Positions 28,470 through 38,058 of a stretch of DNA of 64,000 nucleotides are shown one piece after another. Position 1 is the stretch's first letter, and the number at the start of each line of letters is the position of its first letter. A program made the position numbers and the translations under genes. Origin of the DNA: Microbulbifer flavimaris (GTDB lineage: Bacteria > Pseudomonadota > Gammaproteobacteria > Pseudomonadales > Cellvibrionaceae); the NCBI RefSeq assembly GCF_001641755.2, contig NZ_LRFG02000002.1, positions 248,001-312,000 of the forward strand. The letters run 5' to 3'. The notes under the pieces are model-generated. The model did no database searches, was not told where the DNA came from, and saw only the letters and a program-made list of their open reading frames with translations.

Positions 28470-30112
28470 TGAATCCCTGCACTCTAGTTGAGTCAGTATT
28501 CCCGGGAAGAGAAATCTGTATTGTCCCCGATGAGCGGCTACATTCCCCCCATGGCGAGATTATGACTCGTAACGGATCGGGCTATGCGGTGAGTCGCTGT
28601 GGCATGATTCTCGCAATCCTAGTGAATGGTGATGTTGAATATCATTATCCCGACGATGTAGATGCTATTAGCTTAAAATCATTTCAACTTGTCGTCGACA
28701 CTGCAATTGCCAACCTCCCCGCAGAAAAAGCCGGCACATATAACACGGAAGATCGGGAGCCGAAAGGCTTGCAGTTTGAGGCAAAACCCACGTTCCCGGT
28801 GGATGCTCTGGGTGAAATACTTGGAGGCGCAGCCGCAGAGATTGCGGCTGCGGTACAGGTCCCTGTTGAACTGGCAGCCCAGTCTGTCCTTGGCGTCGCC
28901 TCATTTGCAGCACAACGTGTCACCAATATCCGCCATCCTGTCCTGCAGACAGAGATTCCCCTCTCTCTCTTCTTGCTCTCTGTGGCCCAGAGTGGTGATC
29001 GGAAGTCGGCCTGTGACAAGCAGGCTGCGCGGGCCGTCAAGGAGCATTCACGGGCATTATTTGAAGTCTACCAGCAGGAACATCAGGAATACCTGAGACG
29101 CAAAGCCGAGGGCGGCGCTGAGCTAATCGCGCCCAGGGAAGCAAATCTCATTATTCGCGAACCCACCCTGGAAGGACTGCAGAAATCTTTTGAAAACGGT
29201 CAACCCTCACAAGCTATTTTCAATGACGAAGCCGGCAGCTTCTTCGGTGGTCACGCCATGAAGCCTGAGAACGCTGCCAAGACTATCTGTGGGCTATCGG
29301 AGTTCTGGGATGGGCAAGATATTGTGCGCACCCGCGCCTCAGACCGCATACTCTTGACTAACCGCCGGCTTGCGGTGCACCTGTTAACACAACCGGTGAT
29401 TGCCGAGACCCTACTCAAAGATCCTCTACTACAACAACAAGGCATCTTTGCCCGATTCCTGGTCTGTCACATCGACTCCATTGCCGGCAGCCGATTTATT
29501 GATCGGAACCTCCCTCCGGTGCCACATACAGCCAGAGACAGACTCCACAAAGAGGTTCACAGGCTACTCAACTCGCAGTGGGAGGCTGATTTTACCGGTG
29601 GTGTTGTGCTGCCATGCATGGAACTTGAGCCACATGCGGTCGAGGCCTGGGATCTGCTCTACAACGAGTCAGAGAAGGAGCAAGCTCCCGGTGGGGCATT
29701 TGAGATCATTGGCCCATTTGTGTCAAAAGTGGCCGAACAGGCCTTGCGAATCGCGACGATTCTGGCCGTCTTCGAGGACAGCCCAGCGGTGTCTGTGGAC
29801 GCTATGTTACGGGCAACCCGGCTGGCTAACTTTTACCTTAATACCACATTACGACTTGCACAGGAGCAGGAGGCAGAACCACTGGAACTCCGTGCACAGC
29901 AATTCATCGAGTGGTTGGCTATGAAGCGCGGTGGTCGGGCGACTATCGAGGAAATTGATAAATACTCCCCACGACCACTGAAACTACGTAGAGATCGAAG
30001 ACACATTCGTAACGTCATGCAGATTTACTGTGAATCAAAACTCCTGAGACAAGTCGGCACTGACGGACGAGGACAGCCGAATCAATGGGAGGTCTTCGAT
30101 GCCGCAACTTAA
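28469..30112 (+). CDS. DUF3987 domain protein (YfjI-like, replication-associated)
   Basis: 547 aa. The central region matches the DUF3987/YfjI family found in prophages and satellites, often beside AlpA-like regulators: AAQSVLGVASFAAQRVTNI, a P-loop-like SVAQSGDRKSACDK, then AIFNDEAGSFFGGHAM, which looks like Walker B. A replicative helicase or primase-helicase role is commonly inferred for the family but not shown. The C-terminal 70 residues look like a winged-helix domain. GC content is lower than in the core genes, in keeping with transfer. Confidence 0.85.
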   Translation: MNPCTLVESVFPGREICIVPDERLHSPHGEIMTRNGSGYAVSRCGMILAILVNGDVEYHYPDDVDAISLKSFQLVVDTAIANLPAEKAGTYNTEDREPKGLQFEAKPTFPVDALGEILGGAAAEIAAAVQVPVELAAQSVLGVASFAAQRVTNIRHPVLQTEIPLSLFLLSVAQSGDRKSACDKQAARAVKEHSRALFEVYQQEHQEYLRRKAEGGAELIAPREANLIIREPTLEGLQKSFENGQPSQAIFNDEAGSFFGGHAMKPENAAKTICGLSEFWDGQDIVRTRASDRILLTNRRLAVHLLTQPVIAETLLKDPLLQQQGIFARFLVCHIDSIAGSRFIDRNLPPVPHTARDRLHKEVHRLLNSQWEADFTGGVVLPCMELEPHAVEAWDLLYNESEKEQAPGGAFEIIGPFVSKVAEQALRIATILAVFEDSPAVSVDAMLRATRLANFYLNTTLRLAQEQEAEPLELRAQQFIEWLAMKRGGRATIEEIDKYSPRPLKLRRDRRHIRNVMQIYCESKLLRQVGTDGRGQPNQWEVFDAAT

Positions 30113-30626
30113 TATCACCTCGATGGCGGAGGCCTTCTTTGCTCCTGAAAAGTCCAATGCTGCCCCCATGGCTCCCCGGCTTTCTGGCTCTATATCAGAT
30201 TCTATACAGGGTGGTGTGGCTCTTCAGCCGGCTCCAAAGCGGCTTCGCCAGCACGAGGCTATTAATAGTAGCCAAACTCAGAGAAGCCATGAAGAAGCCA
30301 ACGTTGGAGCCACACAAGCCACGGCCGAATCCGGGGTAGAGCCAAAAAGCCAACAGAGCCGGGAGCCAAGAGCTGCAATCACCCCGAACCGCCTGCAGAT
30401 CAGGGAGCATCTGGAGGCACTCGGGGCCGAGCCTCTCCCTGAAGATATTCAGTTTTATCAGTCAGTATTACCAATCAGGACACACGCCCACAATGCTCTT
30501 CTCAGAGCGCTAGGTGCTGTTTGGATGGCAGTGATGGCGCTCGAGGAAGTGGATCATAAAAAACAGAATCGCGGGCGCCATGCCGCCAATTGCTGGCTAC
30601 GAAATATACTAGGGATCTCAAAATGA
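30099..30626 (+). CDS. Hypothetical protein
   Basis: 175 aa, not recognised. The first 100 residues are low-complexity and rich in Gln, Ser, Ala and Pro; the last 70 (HAHNALLRALGAVWMAVMAL region) are helical. A good ribosome site (GGGAGG, 6 bases before the ATG) lies in the end of the DUF3987 gene, which it overlaps by 14 bases. Its stop overlaps the terminase gene start as ATGA. Confidence 0.7.
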   Translation: MPQLNITSMAEAFFAPEKSNAAPMAPRLSGSISDSIQGGVALQPAPKRLRQHEAINSSQTQRSHEEANVGATQATAESGVEPKSQQSREPRAAITPNRLQIREHLEALGAEPLPEDIQFYQSVLPIRTHAHNALLRALGAVWMAVMALEEVDHKKQNRGRHAANCWLRNILGISK

Positions 30627-31126
30627 AGAAATTAACCCACAAGCAGACACTCTTTGTTGAAGAGTATTTGATAGATCTGAATGCGACTCAAGCTGCAATC
30701 CGAGCCGGCTATAGCAGCACTACCGCTCGGCAAATTGCAGCTGAAAACCTGTCAAAACCTGACATCGCAGAGGCCATTAATCACGGGATCGCCAAGAGAC
30801 TGCAAAGAACCCGAACTAGCGCTGACGGCGTGCTGCAAAGACTCGTCGAAATCGACCAACTAGATATCAAGGACCTGTTCGATGAAGCAGGAAGAATCAA
30901 GCCGATTCACCAATGGCCAGACGCGTGGAGCAGGAGCATTAGCTCGTTTGAGCTGAAAATGCCCAGTGAAGATGACCCTCATACCGCATCATTAAAAATT
31001 AGGTTGCCTGACAAGCTTAAGAATCTGGAACTAATCGGCCGACACAGCCAGGTGGGGGCATTTCGCGAAAAATCAGACTCTACAGTGGCCGGGATAGAGG
31101 ATTTAATCGATGAGTTAACCAGCTAG
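30623..31126 (+). CDS. Terminase small subunit
   Basis: Phage-type DNA-packaging recognition protein. The N-terminus KLTHKQTLFVEEYLIDLNAT and the HTH-like stretch AAIRAGYSSTTARQIAAENL are the standard small-terminase signature. About 167 aa. No large terminase, portal or capsid gene is present. A lone small subunit is typical of satellites that redirect a helper phage's packaging machine. The ATG at 30623 is chosen by ATGA overlap with the upstream gene. Confidence 0.9.
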   Translation: MKKLTHKQTLFVEEYLIDLNATQAAIRAGYSSTTARQIAAENLSKPDIAEAINHGIAKRLQRTRTSADGVLQRLVEIDQLDIKDLFDEAGRIKPIHQWPDAWSRSISSFELKMPSEDDPHTASLKIRLPDKLKNLELIGRHSQVGAFREKSDSTVAGIEDLIDELTS

Positions 31127-31219
31127 GAAATCTGAAGCTGCTGGGCAGCAGCCTCATGAAACAGAGTCTCTATCGATTTTGATCGACATCACATAATAAC
31201 GCTCTCGACACGATCGCCG

Positions 31220-31426
31220 TTACTTGCCCTCGGCTTCTTCAAGGACGATTGGGTCAACAGGGCCATCGTAATCAATGATGCCCCGGGCAAGGCGCAGCCA
31301 ATAGCGGTCTCCCACCTTATCGGCTCTTTCAGCGTGGAAGGGAACATGTTTCAAGCGGTACTTGAGACGACCCGCATCGCGGATATGGATATCGCTGTAG
31401 CCCCGGAGTGCTTTTGGCTTTTTCAC
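31220..31426 (-). CDS. Small hypothetical protein
   Basis: 68-aa basic frame with a GTG start, downstream of and collinear with the nuclease-helicase gene. The sequence (SDIHIRDAGRLKYRLKHVPF, then YWLRLARGIIDYDGPVDPI) reads like a real protein, but I do not know the family. The ribosome site is weak. Confidence 0.45.
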   Translation of the reverse strand: MKKPKALRGYSDIHIRDAGRLKYRLKHVPFHAERADKVGDRYWLRLARGIIDYDGPVDPIVLEEAEGK

Positions 31427-31455
31427 TGATCTTTCTCTTTAACCGATTTTAATAC

Positions 31456-34400
31456 TTAGAAGTTATCCATCCAGTCTGCATTTGTCAGCCTCAGCCACAG
31501 GTTCAGGCGCTTTAGGTCCGACAGGCTACCCGCTTTTGCCATACCGAGCAGCGGACTGCCGACAATCACTACCAGTGCCTGCGCCCTCGAAATGGCGACA
31601 TTGAGCCGGTGTTTGTCTAGCAGGAAGTCCATACCCCGAGGAGAATCGGCGGCATCACTGGCGCACATACTGAGGAACACCACCGGGGCCTCCTGCCCCT
31701 GAAATTTGTCGACACTGCCGACCCTGGCTTTTGGGCCGAGCGCTTGCTGTAACTTTTTGACCTGGTGGTTATACGGGGCGACGAAAAGGATATCCTCCAG
31801 GGTCAACTCCCGAAGGCCACCCGCCTTATCGTGATAGATCCGGCCGATCAGCTCTTTGGCACTCTCCTTGATGGCCGTAACCTCCTCGTCGCTGGCTTGA
31901 GTATTGCCCTCATGCGCGACCGGCAAGAAGACGACCCCGGCCTCACAATCCAGCGCCCCCCTGTAGCCATCGGGCACCTCAACCACCTGCATGGCATTAT
32001 CGGAAGCCGCATGCAGCCGCCCGCCATAAAAGGCCTCTGATACCACCTGATTGACTGCCGGGTGCATCCTGTAGGTTGTGTCAAGGAACACGCCCATGGT
32101 GTCGTCAATGGCCGCCTGCTCACCTAACAAGTAGTCAAGCACCGACAAGCCAGACAACCCGGGGTGGCTGCCCTGGATCGGCTGGCCGAGTTGCATTTGG
32201 TCTCCCAGCAACACCAGGTTCTTGGCAGCGCCGCTGATGGCAACGAGGTTGGCCAGACTGACCTGTCCAGCCTCATCCACGAACAGATAATCAAAGCGAC
32301 CCTGCAACTCCTCGCGGGAGAACCCCCACGCGGTGGTACCAATCACCGCCCCGGGCTCAACCACCGACTCAAGTTTGGAATTGGTCATCACCGCGATCCC
32401 CAGCTCTGCCAGGCGGGGGTCGTTGTCCTTGGTGCAGGTAAAGGATGCCTCTATTCCCTGTTTGCAGCATTGGTCCGCGGTGCCAATCAGCAGGTTGTTG
32501 ATCGCCTTGTGACTATTGGAGCAGATGCCCACGGCCTTGCCCTCCCGCACCAGCTCCGCGATGAGGTGCTTGCCGGTATAGGTCTTGCCCGCACCGGGTG
32601 GTCCCTGGATAGTCAGATAGCTGTCCTGCAGACCACAGACTGCATGAATGACCTGATGAAGAGGCGTCGTTGCCGCTCCGTCATCCACGATCGGCGTGCC
32701 GGGTACGATCCCCTTGATCCGTGGCGTCGCTCGTGCGAGAAAGTCACCAATTGCACACGCCCCCCAATCTCCCCGCTCATACGCCGCGACTTGCCGGTCC
32801 AGGGCCAATTCAATCAGGCCCGGATTGACGTATTCATCTGGAATGAGCGTGATCAACGTGGGCGGCTCCCGCATACTGGAGACGACGATCCGGCCTGCCT
32901 GCAGATCACTTTCCAATTTCTCGTAGCCCACCCGCATGGTCTTGCCATTTTCGTTCTCTTCCCCGGCAATGTAGAACGTCGAGCCCGCCCCCTTGAACTC
33001 CTGACTCGGGTCAAACTGATATTCATAGGCCCGCTTGCGGGCATTGGGGGTCGGCTTGAATGGTGGGCGCTGCGTGCGGACACACTGGGCAAGGCAATTG
33101 ATGTCATCCGCCAGATCTTCGTCGGACAGCCCGAGACGGTCGAAAAGTCTCCAGAATACCGGCTTGGCCTCACGGCGATGAAACTCCAGCAGCCAGGCCA
33201 GGGTCTCCGTGACAACCGACTGAGGGACTGACGAAGTTCCCTCTCCCTGCTGTGCGGCGCTCTCTGCTCTTTCCCGCCGCTCCTGTGTGCGCTGCTGCTC
33301 TGCCAGTACCAACAAACGCTCTCTACACAGTATGCGCTCCGTTGCCTCTTGGCTCGGCTCCACATCCCTAGGCTCGGCAAGGCCAATGTAAGGAATATCA
33401 TGTTGGCGCTGCTGCTGCCGCAGCCAGTCCACGAGCTCCTGGGTCGAATTGCAGTCATCGATGTTGTAGTCGCGGATACTGTTGAGAATCGCGGAAGTCT
33501 GCCAAGTGTCACCATCGCGCTGTTGGCGCCACTGCTCATACACTACGACAGAGTCACCGCCTGTACCGACCTCGGTCTCACGTTGTCCTCGATAGAGATG
33601 CTCGACACTTTTTATGGAATAGTTGCGTTCTCCCAGGCGCAGGCCATGGCGTACGATTTTATAGAGATCGACAAAGACTTCGTTGCGCAGCAACTGATCG
33701 ACCTCATGCTCACAAACGCCATAACGCCCCATCAGGCGACGGCAGGCTGCTACTTCATAATTGGCGTAATGGTAGATATGCATACTCGGGTCCTGCTGCC
33801 AGCGCCCATAGACCCAGAGAATAAACGCCTCAAAGGCTCGCTTTTCCTGCGCAGCGTCATGGGCCCAGAAGTCCTTGAAGCAGCGACCCCCGTTTTCATC
33901 AAAGTAAGTCGCGCCCCACAGGTACTCAAGACCGCCCTCTTCCAGGGGGAAGCCCTCGATATCGAAGAATACATCCAGCGGCGATTCTGGCGGCAGTAAA
34001 GCGAGCCCCAGTTGCTGCCCCGCCTGTGGCACCAGGATTTCGAATTTAGGTTCTTCACAGCCTGCACTGGCGCGCTGTATCTGCGCCTGCGCCTGAAGGC
34101 GCGAGAACACAGTATCAGGCATGCCCGGCACCCGGGTGCGCATGGACTCTGCCAGCCCCTCGAGCGTTTCAATACCTGTCGCTTGGAGCTTCTTGACCTG
34201 CGCTCGCGTGATATTGGCAACCCGGCTGAGGTGGTCCCGCTCGTCGAGAATGGATTCCGCATACTGGCCCCAGCGGCCCCTGGCGCGCGACTCGGCGGGA
34301 TCCGGCATTGCGTCGGCCCTGAAGTGCGCCTCGGCTAACAGGAATAGCTGTTTTTGCACCCGGTAGTAGTGGAGGTATTCTTCAAGCGGAAAGCTCTGCA

Positions 34401-34929
34401 GCTGGCCACGGCCCAAGACAACAGCCACTGACTCCGGTAGGCGTCCCTGCCACTCGGCCAGCATCTCAGCATAGGCACACAACTGGATTAGATGTGACGG
34501 TTTCACCGTGCCGGAGAGCTTGGCATCCCATACGGTGTAGTGATAATCGCCAAGTTCAGAGGCTCCGTCGACCCGAATCAGGAAATCCGCATGCCCGTGA
34601 AAAGACCCCTTTTTCAGAGTCGCCTGGTAAATCACATCGGCTCCGCGACGCATGGCGGCATGGGTTTCAACCAACTGATCTGCGAGTGAGACATCGCGGG
34701 GGATCTCGACGACCTCCTTGCCACTCTCCTTCAGGTTACTGAGTACCTCCGCCTCATGCTCAAGGCCGCGCTGTTCCAACACAGCAAGTAATGGATCCTC
34801 ACCGTCGGGCTCAATTCCGTGCTCGGGATTTTCGACTGTCAATCGCTCCATCCAGGCCGCAAATGGCGACTCAATGAAGCGACAGAGATCTGACGGCGAA
34901 TAGAGCAAAGTGTCGACGATTCGATACAA
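31456..34929 (-). CDS. RecB-like nuclease / DEDD exonuclease / SF1 helicase fusion (TM0106 family)
   Basis: 1157-aa protein with three enzyme parts. Residues about 1-220 form a RecB/Cas4-like PD-(D/E)XK nuclease (GHADFLIRVD and TVWDAKLSG). Residues about 300-520 form an RNase H-like 3'-5' exonuclease with acidic motifs FFDIEGFP, YHYANYE and YNIDDCNST. The C-terminal half is an SF1B helicase: Walker A GPPGAGKTYTGK, DEAGQVSLANL, GDQMQLGQP, and a late motif SVDKFQGQEAPVV. The start is TTG at 34929 with GGAG nine bases upstream. This architecture is known in bacteria and has been linked to DNA processing and defence; its role here is not established. It lies between the satellite genes and the VIT/vWA gene. 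Confidence 0.88.
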   Translation of the reverse strand: MYRIVDTLLYSPSDLCRFIESPFAAWMERLTVENPEHGIEPDGEDPLLAVLEQRGLEHEAEVLSNLKESGKEVVEIPRDVSLADQLVETHAAMRRGADVIYQATLKKGSFHGHADFLIRVDGASELGDYHYTVWDAKLSGTVKPSHLIQLCAYAEMLAEWQGRLPESVAVVLGRGQLQSFPLEEYLHYYRVQKQLFLLAEAHFRADAMPDPAESRARGRWGQYAESILDERDHLSRVANITRAQVKKLQATGIETLEGLAESMRTRVPGMPDTVFSRLQAQAQIQRASAGCEEPKFEILVPQAGQQLGLALLPPESPLDVFFDIEGFPLEEGGLEYLWGATYFDENGGRCFKDFWAHDAAQEKRAFEAFILWVYGRWQQDPSMHIYHYANYEVAACRRLMGRYGVCEHEVDQLLRNEVFVDLYKIVRHGLRLGERNYSIKSVEHLYRGQRETEVGTGGDSVVVYEQWRQQRDGDTWQTSAILNSIRDYNIDDCNSTQELVDWLRQQQRQHDIPYIGLAEPRDVEPSQEATERILCRERLLVLAEQQRTQERRERAESAAQQGEGTSSVPQSVVTETLAWLLEFHRREAKPVFWRLFDRLGLSDEDLADDINCLAQCVRTQRPPFKPTPNARKRAYEYQFDPSQEFKGAGSTFYIAGEENENGKTMRVGYEKLESDLQAGRIVVSSMREPPTLITLIPDEYVNPGLIELALDRQVAAYERGDWGACAIGDFLARATPRIKGIVPGTPIVDDGAATTPLHQVIHAVCGLQDSYLTIQGPPGAGKTYTGKHLIAELVREGKAVGICSNSHKAINNLLIGTADQCCKQGIEASFTCTKDNDPRLAELGIAVMTNSKLESVVEPGAVIGTTAWGFSREELQGRFDYLFVDEAGQVSLANLVAISGAAKNLVLLGDQMQLGQPIQGSHPGLSGLSVLDYLLGEQAAIDDTMGVFLDTTYRMHPAVNQVVSEAFYGGRLHAASDNAMQVVEVPDGYRGALDCEAGVVFLPVAHEGNTQASDEEVTAIKESAKELIGRIYHDKAGGLRELTLEDILFVAPYNHQVKKLQQALGPKARVGSVDKFQGQEAPVVFLSMCASDAADSPRGMDFLLDKHRLNVAISRAQALVVIVGSPLLGMAKAGSLSDLKRLNLWLRLTNADWMDNF

Positions 34930-35071
34930 TGGAAAATTCTCCGAGCTTTATAAATGACAGGAATATAGAGGTGCGCAGCACAAGTAATTTCCAGCAGGCA
35001 AAGAAACGAGCAGCCTGTAAACAGTAATGGCTCACCAGACGACCATGATTCTGCCATAAGAAAAAATCACA

Positions 35072-37441
35072 CTAACTTCCCTTTCGGTTGCTACCTATCC
35101 GCTCGAGGATGACTTCAGCCCTACGGACGCTCAAAGGCGTAACGGCACCCTTTAGGTGCTCAAGTAAGGTATTTACAGCTTTTTTGCTCTCGAGGGTTTC
35201 TGGTCCTAATTGGATTATATCCAGCAGCAGTGTCAGCAACATTTTCTCCTCAGATTCCGCGTCACGAATTTTTGTAAAAAGAAAATGAAAGCTAGCACTG
35301 GATACATATAGATTCAGTGCCAACTTAAAATCTTTTAAAATGATGATCAGATCTTGTTTTTTCGAAACTTGCGCAAGCCTGGTCACAAAACCTTCAATCG
35401 GCAACCTAGACAGCATGTCACGCTTATAAAACGAGTGCTCATCACCCAGCCCCGGTGGTAGCTTTTTCCCCGTTAAATTTTTGGGATTACTCCTTGCCCT
35501 GTAGATGTGATCCGTATGGGGCAAAGGTGTGGGGGGACGTTCCGATGCAATTAAGTCAAGTCGGGCCCTTAAATTTGCACAAGTCTGCTCCAAGCTTCTA
35601 GTGAGGCTCTCTGAGACCCGATACTTGCTCAAGTCCATGTAGTCGAGACCATAGTCAACACTATCACTAAGCGAAGACAGCCCCCCCCACCCTGCCGCCT
35701 GCATTTGCGGCACTTTGCGCAATTCCGGCATGGAGCCGGCTTTTCCCGCCGCCACGCGTTGATCCACTGCCACAAAACTGGTCCACGGTGACAGCAGCTG
35801 ATATTCCAGCGCGATGGCCAATGCTTCTTCACGGCTTTCGGTGATATCGAGTTTGCGGGCAGCCGCAAACCTCGCCAGCGTCTCAAGGGGGGTGACAGTT
35901 GCCGAGTCCTTGGTGTTAGAAACCTTCGAACAGATCTCGGTTTCCACCACCTCAAGCACCCCAGCCGTGCCTTTGAGTTCAACCTGCGCAGAACCAACCG
36001 GCTCACTATCGAACCAGTAATAGAGATGGACGGTATCCCCGTCAAAGATTGCCCGAGTCAGCGGCAGAGACTCGCGGGGTGATTGCGGCCACTGCACGTT
36101 GACTTCCCCGGCACGGCCAGAGCGGATACGCTCGAAATGCCGGGTAATACGCTCTGCCATGTCCTCATTGGGTGTGACGAATTCCGCACTGCCGCCAGTG
36201 GCGGCGGAGAGAGCTTTCAGGAGCCCCTCGGATACTGCACTGCCTACCCCGACGGTAAACACCCGGTGTGGAACGCTGCGGGCTTCTCCCAAGATGGTTT
36301 CTTCCGCACACACACTGCCATCGGTAATCAACAACACCTCACCCGGGCCGACTTCAGCAAGGGAGTCGTAAGCCACCCGCAGCGCCGACGCCAGTTCGGT
36401 GCCGCCCATATCGGCCTGCAGGGAGCGGCCCAGCCGGCGAATACGGTTTTTCACTGACTTTTCCACGAGCACTTGGCCCGGAAATAGAGCCCGGTGGTGG
36501 CTGCCGAACAAGATGACGTTGATGCGGTCTTGCGGGCTCAGTCTCTCGGCAATATTCGACAGGGCGGCACCAGCTTGGCGAATGGAGTCGCCGTTCATTG
36601 AGCCCGAACAGTCCACAACAAGGGCCAGATTACGCGGGCTAGAGGTTTCCTGATTCGGAATGGACGGGCGGTAACTCAGCATCGCCACAAAGCCCTCACC
36701 GTCGCGACTCATCGTCGCTGAGCAACGCTGGTCACTCCGCAGGCGGAAATTCAGCACCAGATCCCGATCCATGTCTGCGGCGCTATCTTGCAGGCCAATC
36801 TGCAGGCCGCCTGCCTCCATGTGGGTAGCAATATCATGGGATGGCGAGCTGACCACAGCGTCGGCAAGCAATCCCGCAACCGACACCGTCAGCTCATACT
36901 GGCAGCGGTACGTTGGATCGGCGTCCACTGTCTGATGCGGCGGCAAGCCCAGTGCGGCGGAGGAGCCATATTTGGGGGCGATCGCCGTCGGAAGGCGCAG
37001 ATCGACGCGATCCCCATTCCAGCACAGCGCCAGTCCATAGCGATAAGTGATGCGAGCCTCCTCGCCTGACTGCAGGTTACCGAGTGAGAGGGAATACAAG
37101 CCGGGACGCACCCTCTGCAGCAGAATGGCCGAATCGCCATCGGCTATGGCGTCCTCATAGTGGCTCTCCGCGTCCGCGCTCTCAGCCACCTGGCCGGCGA
37201 TTTCACGATCCCCGATCTTGGCCTGCACCCCCAACAACACAGCCTCGGTCGGCACCGGGAAGGTGTAGGAGACTTCGATATCCGCTGCCTCGTGGTTGGT
37301 ATAGTCCTGAGTGATAACCATCTCGGCCAGCAAATGTTGGATCTCAACTGCGATCTCCACTGCCTGCAGGGGCACCGGGCCACCGCTACGGGATACCAGC
37401 TTTGGTGACGTCTGCCACTCGGTACTCGGCCACTGTTTCAT
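35072..37441 (-). CDS. VIT and vWA domain protein, island copy
   Basis: 789-aa protein. A VIT domain (about residues 15-140, ending near RITYRYGLAL) is followed by a vWA domain (about 270-450) whose MIDAS site DCSGSMNGDS is intact, then a region resembling the C-terminal part of the sortase-target protein at 2717-5032 (LLSPWTSFVAVDQR). The last 170 residues, from about 620, are helical and unlike that relative. No signal peptide or membrane segment is seen, so it should be cytoplasmic. The ATG at 37441 overlaps the stop of the merR gene (ATGA). Function is unknown. Confidence 0.88.
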   Translation of the reverse strand: MKQWPSTEWQTSPKLVSRSGGPVPLQAVEIAVEIQHLLAEMVITQDYTNHEAADIEVSYTFPVPTEAVLLGVQAKIGDREIAGQVAESADAESHYEDAIADGDSAILLQRVRPGLYSLSLGNLQSGEEARITYRYGLALCWNGDRVDLRLPTAIAPKYGSSAALGLPPHQTVDADPTYRCQYELTVSVAGLLADAVVSSPSHDIATHMEAGGLQIGLQDSAADMDRDLVLNFRLRSDQRCSATMSRDGEGFVAMLSYRPSIPNQETSSPRNLALVVDCSGSMNGDSIRQAGAALSNIAERLSPQDRINVILFGSHHRALFPGQVLVEKSVKNRIRRLGRSLQADMGGTELASALRVAYDSLAEVGPGEVLLITDGSVCAEETILGEARSVPHRVFTVGVGSAVSEGLLKALSAATGGSAEFVTPNEDMAERITRHFERIRSGRAGEVNVQWPQSPRESLPLTRAIFDGDTVHLYYWFDSEPVGSAQVELKGTAGVLEVVETEICSKVSNTKDSATVTPLETLARFAAARKLDITESREEALAIALEYQLLSPWTSFVAVDQRVAAGKAGSMPELRKVPQMQAAGWGGLSSLSDSVDYGLDYMDLSKYRVSESLTRSLEQTCANLRARLDLIASERPPTPLPHTDHIYRARSNPKNLTGKKLPPGLGDEHSFYKRDMLSRLPIEGFVTRLAQVSKKQDLIIILKDFKLALNLYVSSASFHFLFTKIRDAESEEKMLLTLLLDIIQLGPETLESKKAVNTLLEHLKGAVTPLSVRRAEVILERIGSNRKGS

Positions 37442-37848
37442 TTCTCGTCCTCCAGTTTCGACACTGCATCCATGACGTACTCGGTCAACTTCCTGATCTG
37501 TGCCGGGGAAAGTCCGGCCTGCGTCGGATTGATCCGCAGCTCCACGCCCTCGGCCAGCAGAGTGTGACTCCATACCTCTACGTCGCCGGGCTTCCGCCTG
37601 GGCGGTGGAGGCTCCACGCCGGCATCGCCAGTGAGTAGCTCGGCGATCCGTTCCAGAGACAGGCCGGCGGCCTGCCACTTTCGTATCTCGAGTAACTGCT
37701 CCAGGTGCCGCTGCAAGTAATGCGCGCCACGCTTTTCACCCGCGGGGCGGTCCAGCAGCCCGCGCTGGATGTAATAGCGCACTGTGCGTTTGGGGGTATC
37801 CGTCAGAGCCGACAGCTCTTCCAGGGTGAATGTGCGAATCTTGCTCAT
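37438..37848 (-). CDS. MerR-family transcriptional regulator
   Basis: 136 aa. The N-terminal winged HTH reads FTLEELSALTDTPKRTVRYY and is followed by RGLLDRP and a helical segment LLEIRKWQAAGLSLERIAEL. The C-terminal effector part is short and has no Cys cluster, so metal sensing is unlikely. It is translationally coupled to the VIT/vWA gene, which suggests that the regulator either senses or controls that protein. The 210-base space upstream contains its promoter; a CCGGCTACCGG inverted repeat lies at 37970-37980. Confidence 0.9.
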   Translation of the reverse strand: MSKIRTFTLEELSALTDTPKRTVRYYIQRGLLDRPAGEKRGAHYLQRHLEQLLEIRKWQAAGLSLERIAELLTGDAGVEPPPPRRKPGDVEVWSHTLLAEGVELRINPTQAGLSPAQIRKLTEYVMDAVSKLEDEK

Positions 37849-38058
37849 GCTTCATTTATAGCACCTAATTTACGACACCACCAATGTCACATAATGATCG
37901 ACGGTAATTAGCGCTGCGCTCGACGACGGCCAAGACCGCACCAGCAGGGAGACGGAAAAAATGTCCGGCTACCGGACAAGGAGGGCCGAGGGGGGCTTTC
38001 ACAATCAGGCTTGTATTGTGCGGTGTTTTCGCGGCGCGCCGCCCTTAACGGCCCCAGA

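Noticed and set aside
32164..33231. 355-codon plus-strand frame inside the nuclease-helicase gene
   Set aside because: The opposite strand carries intact helicase motifs; the plus frame has no family resemblance.
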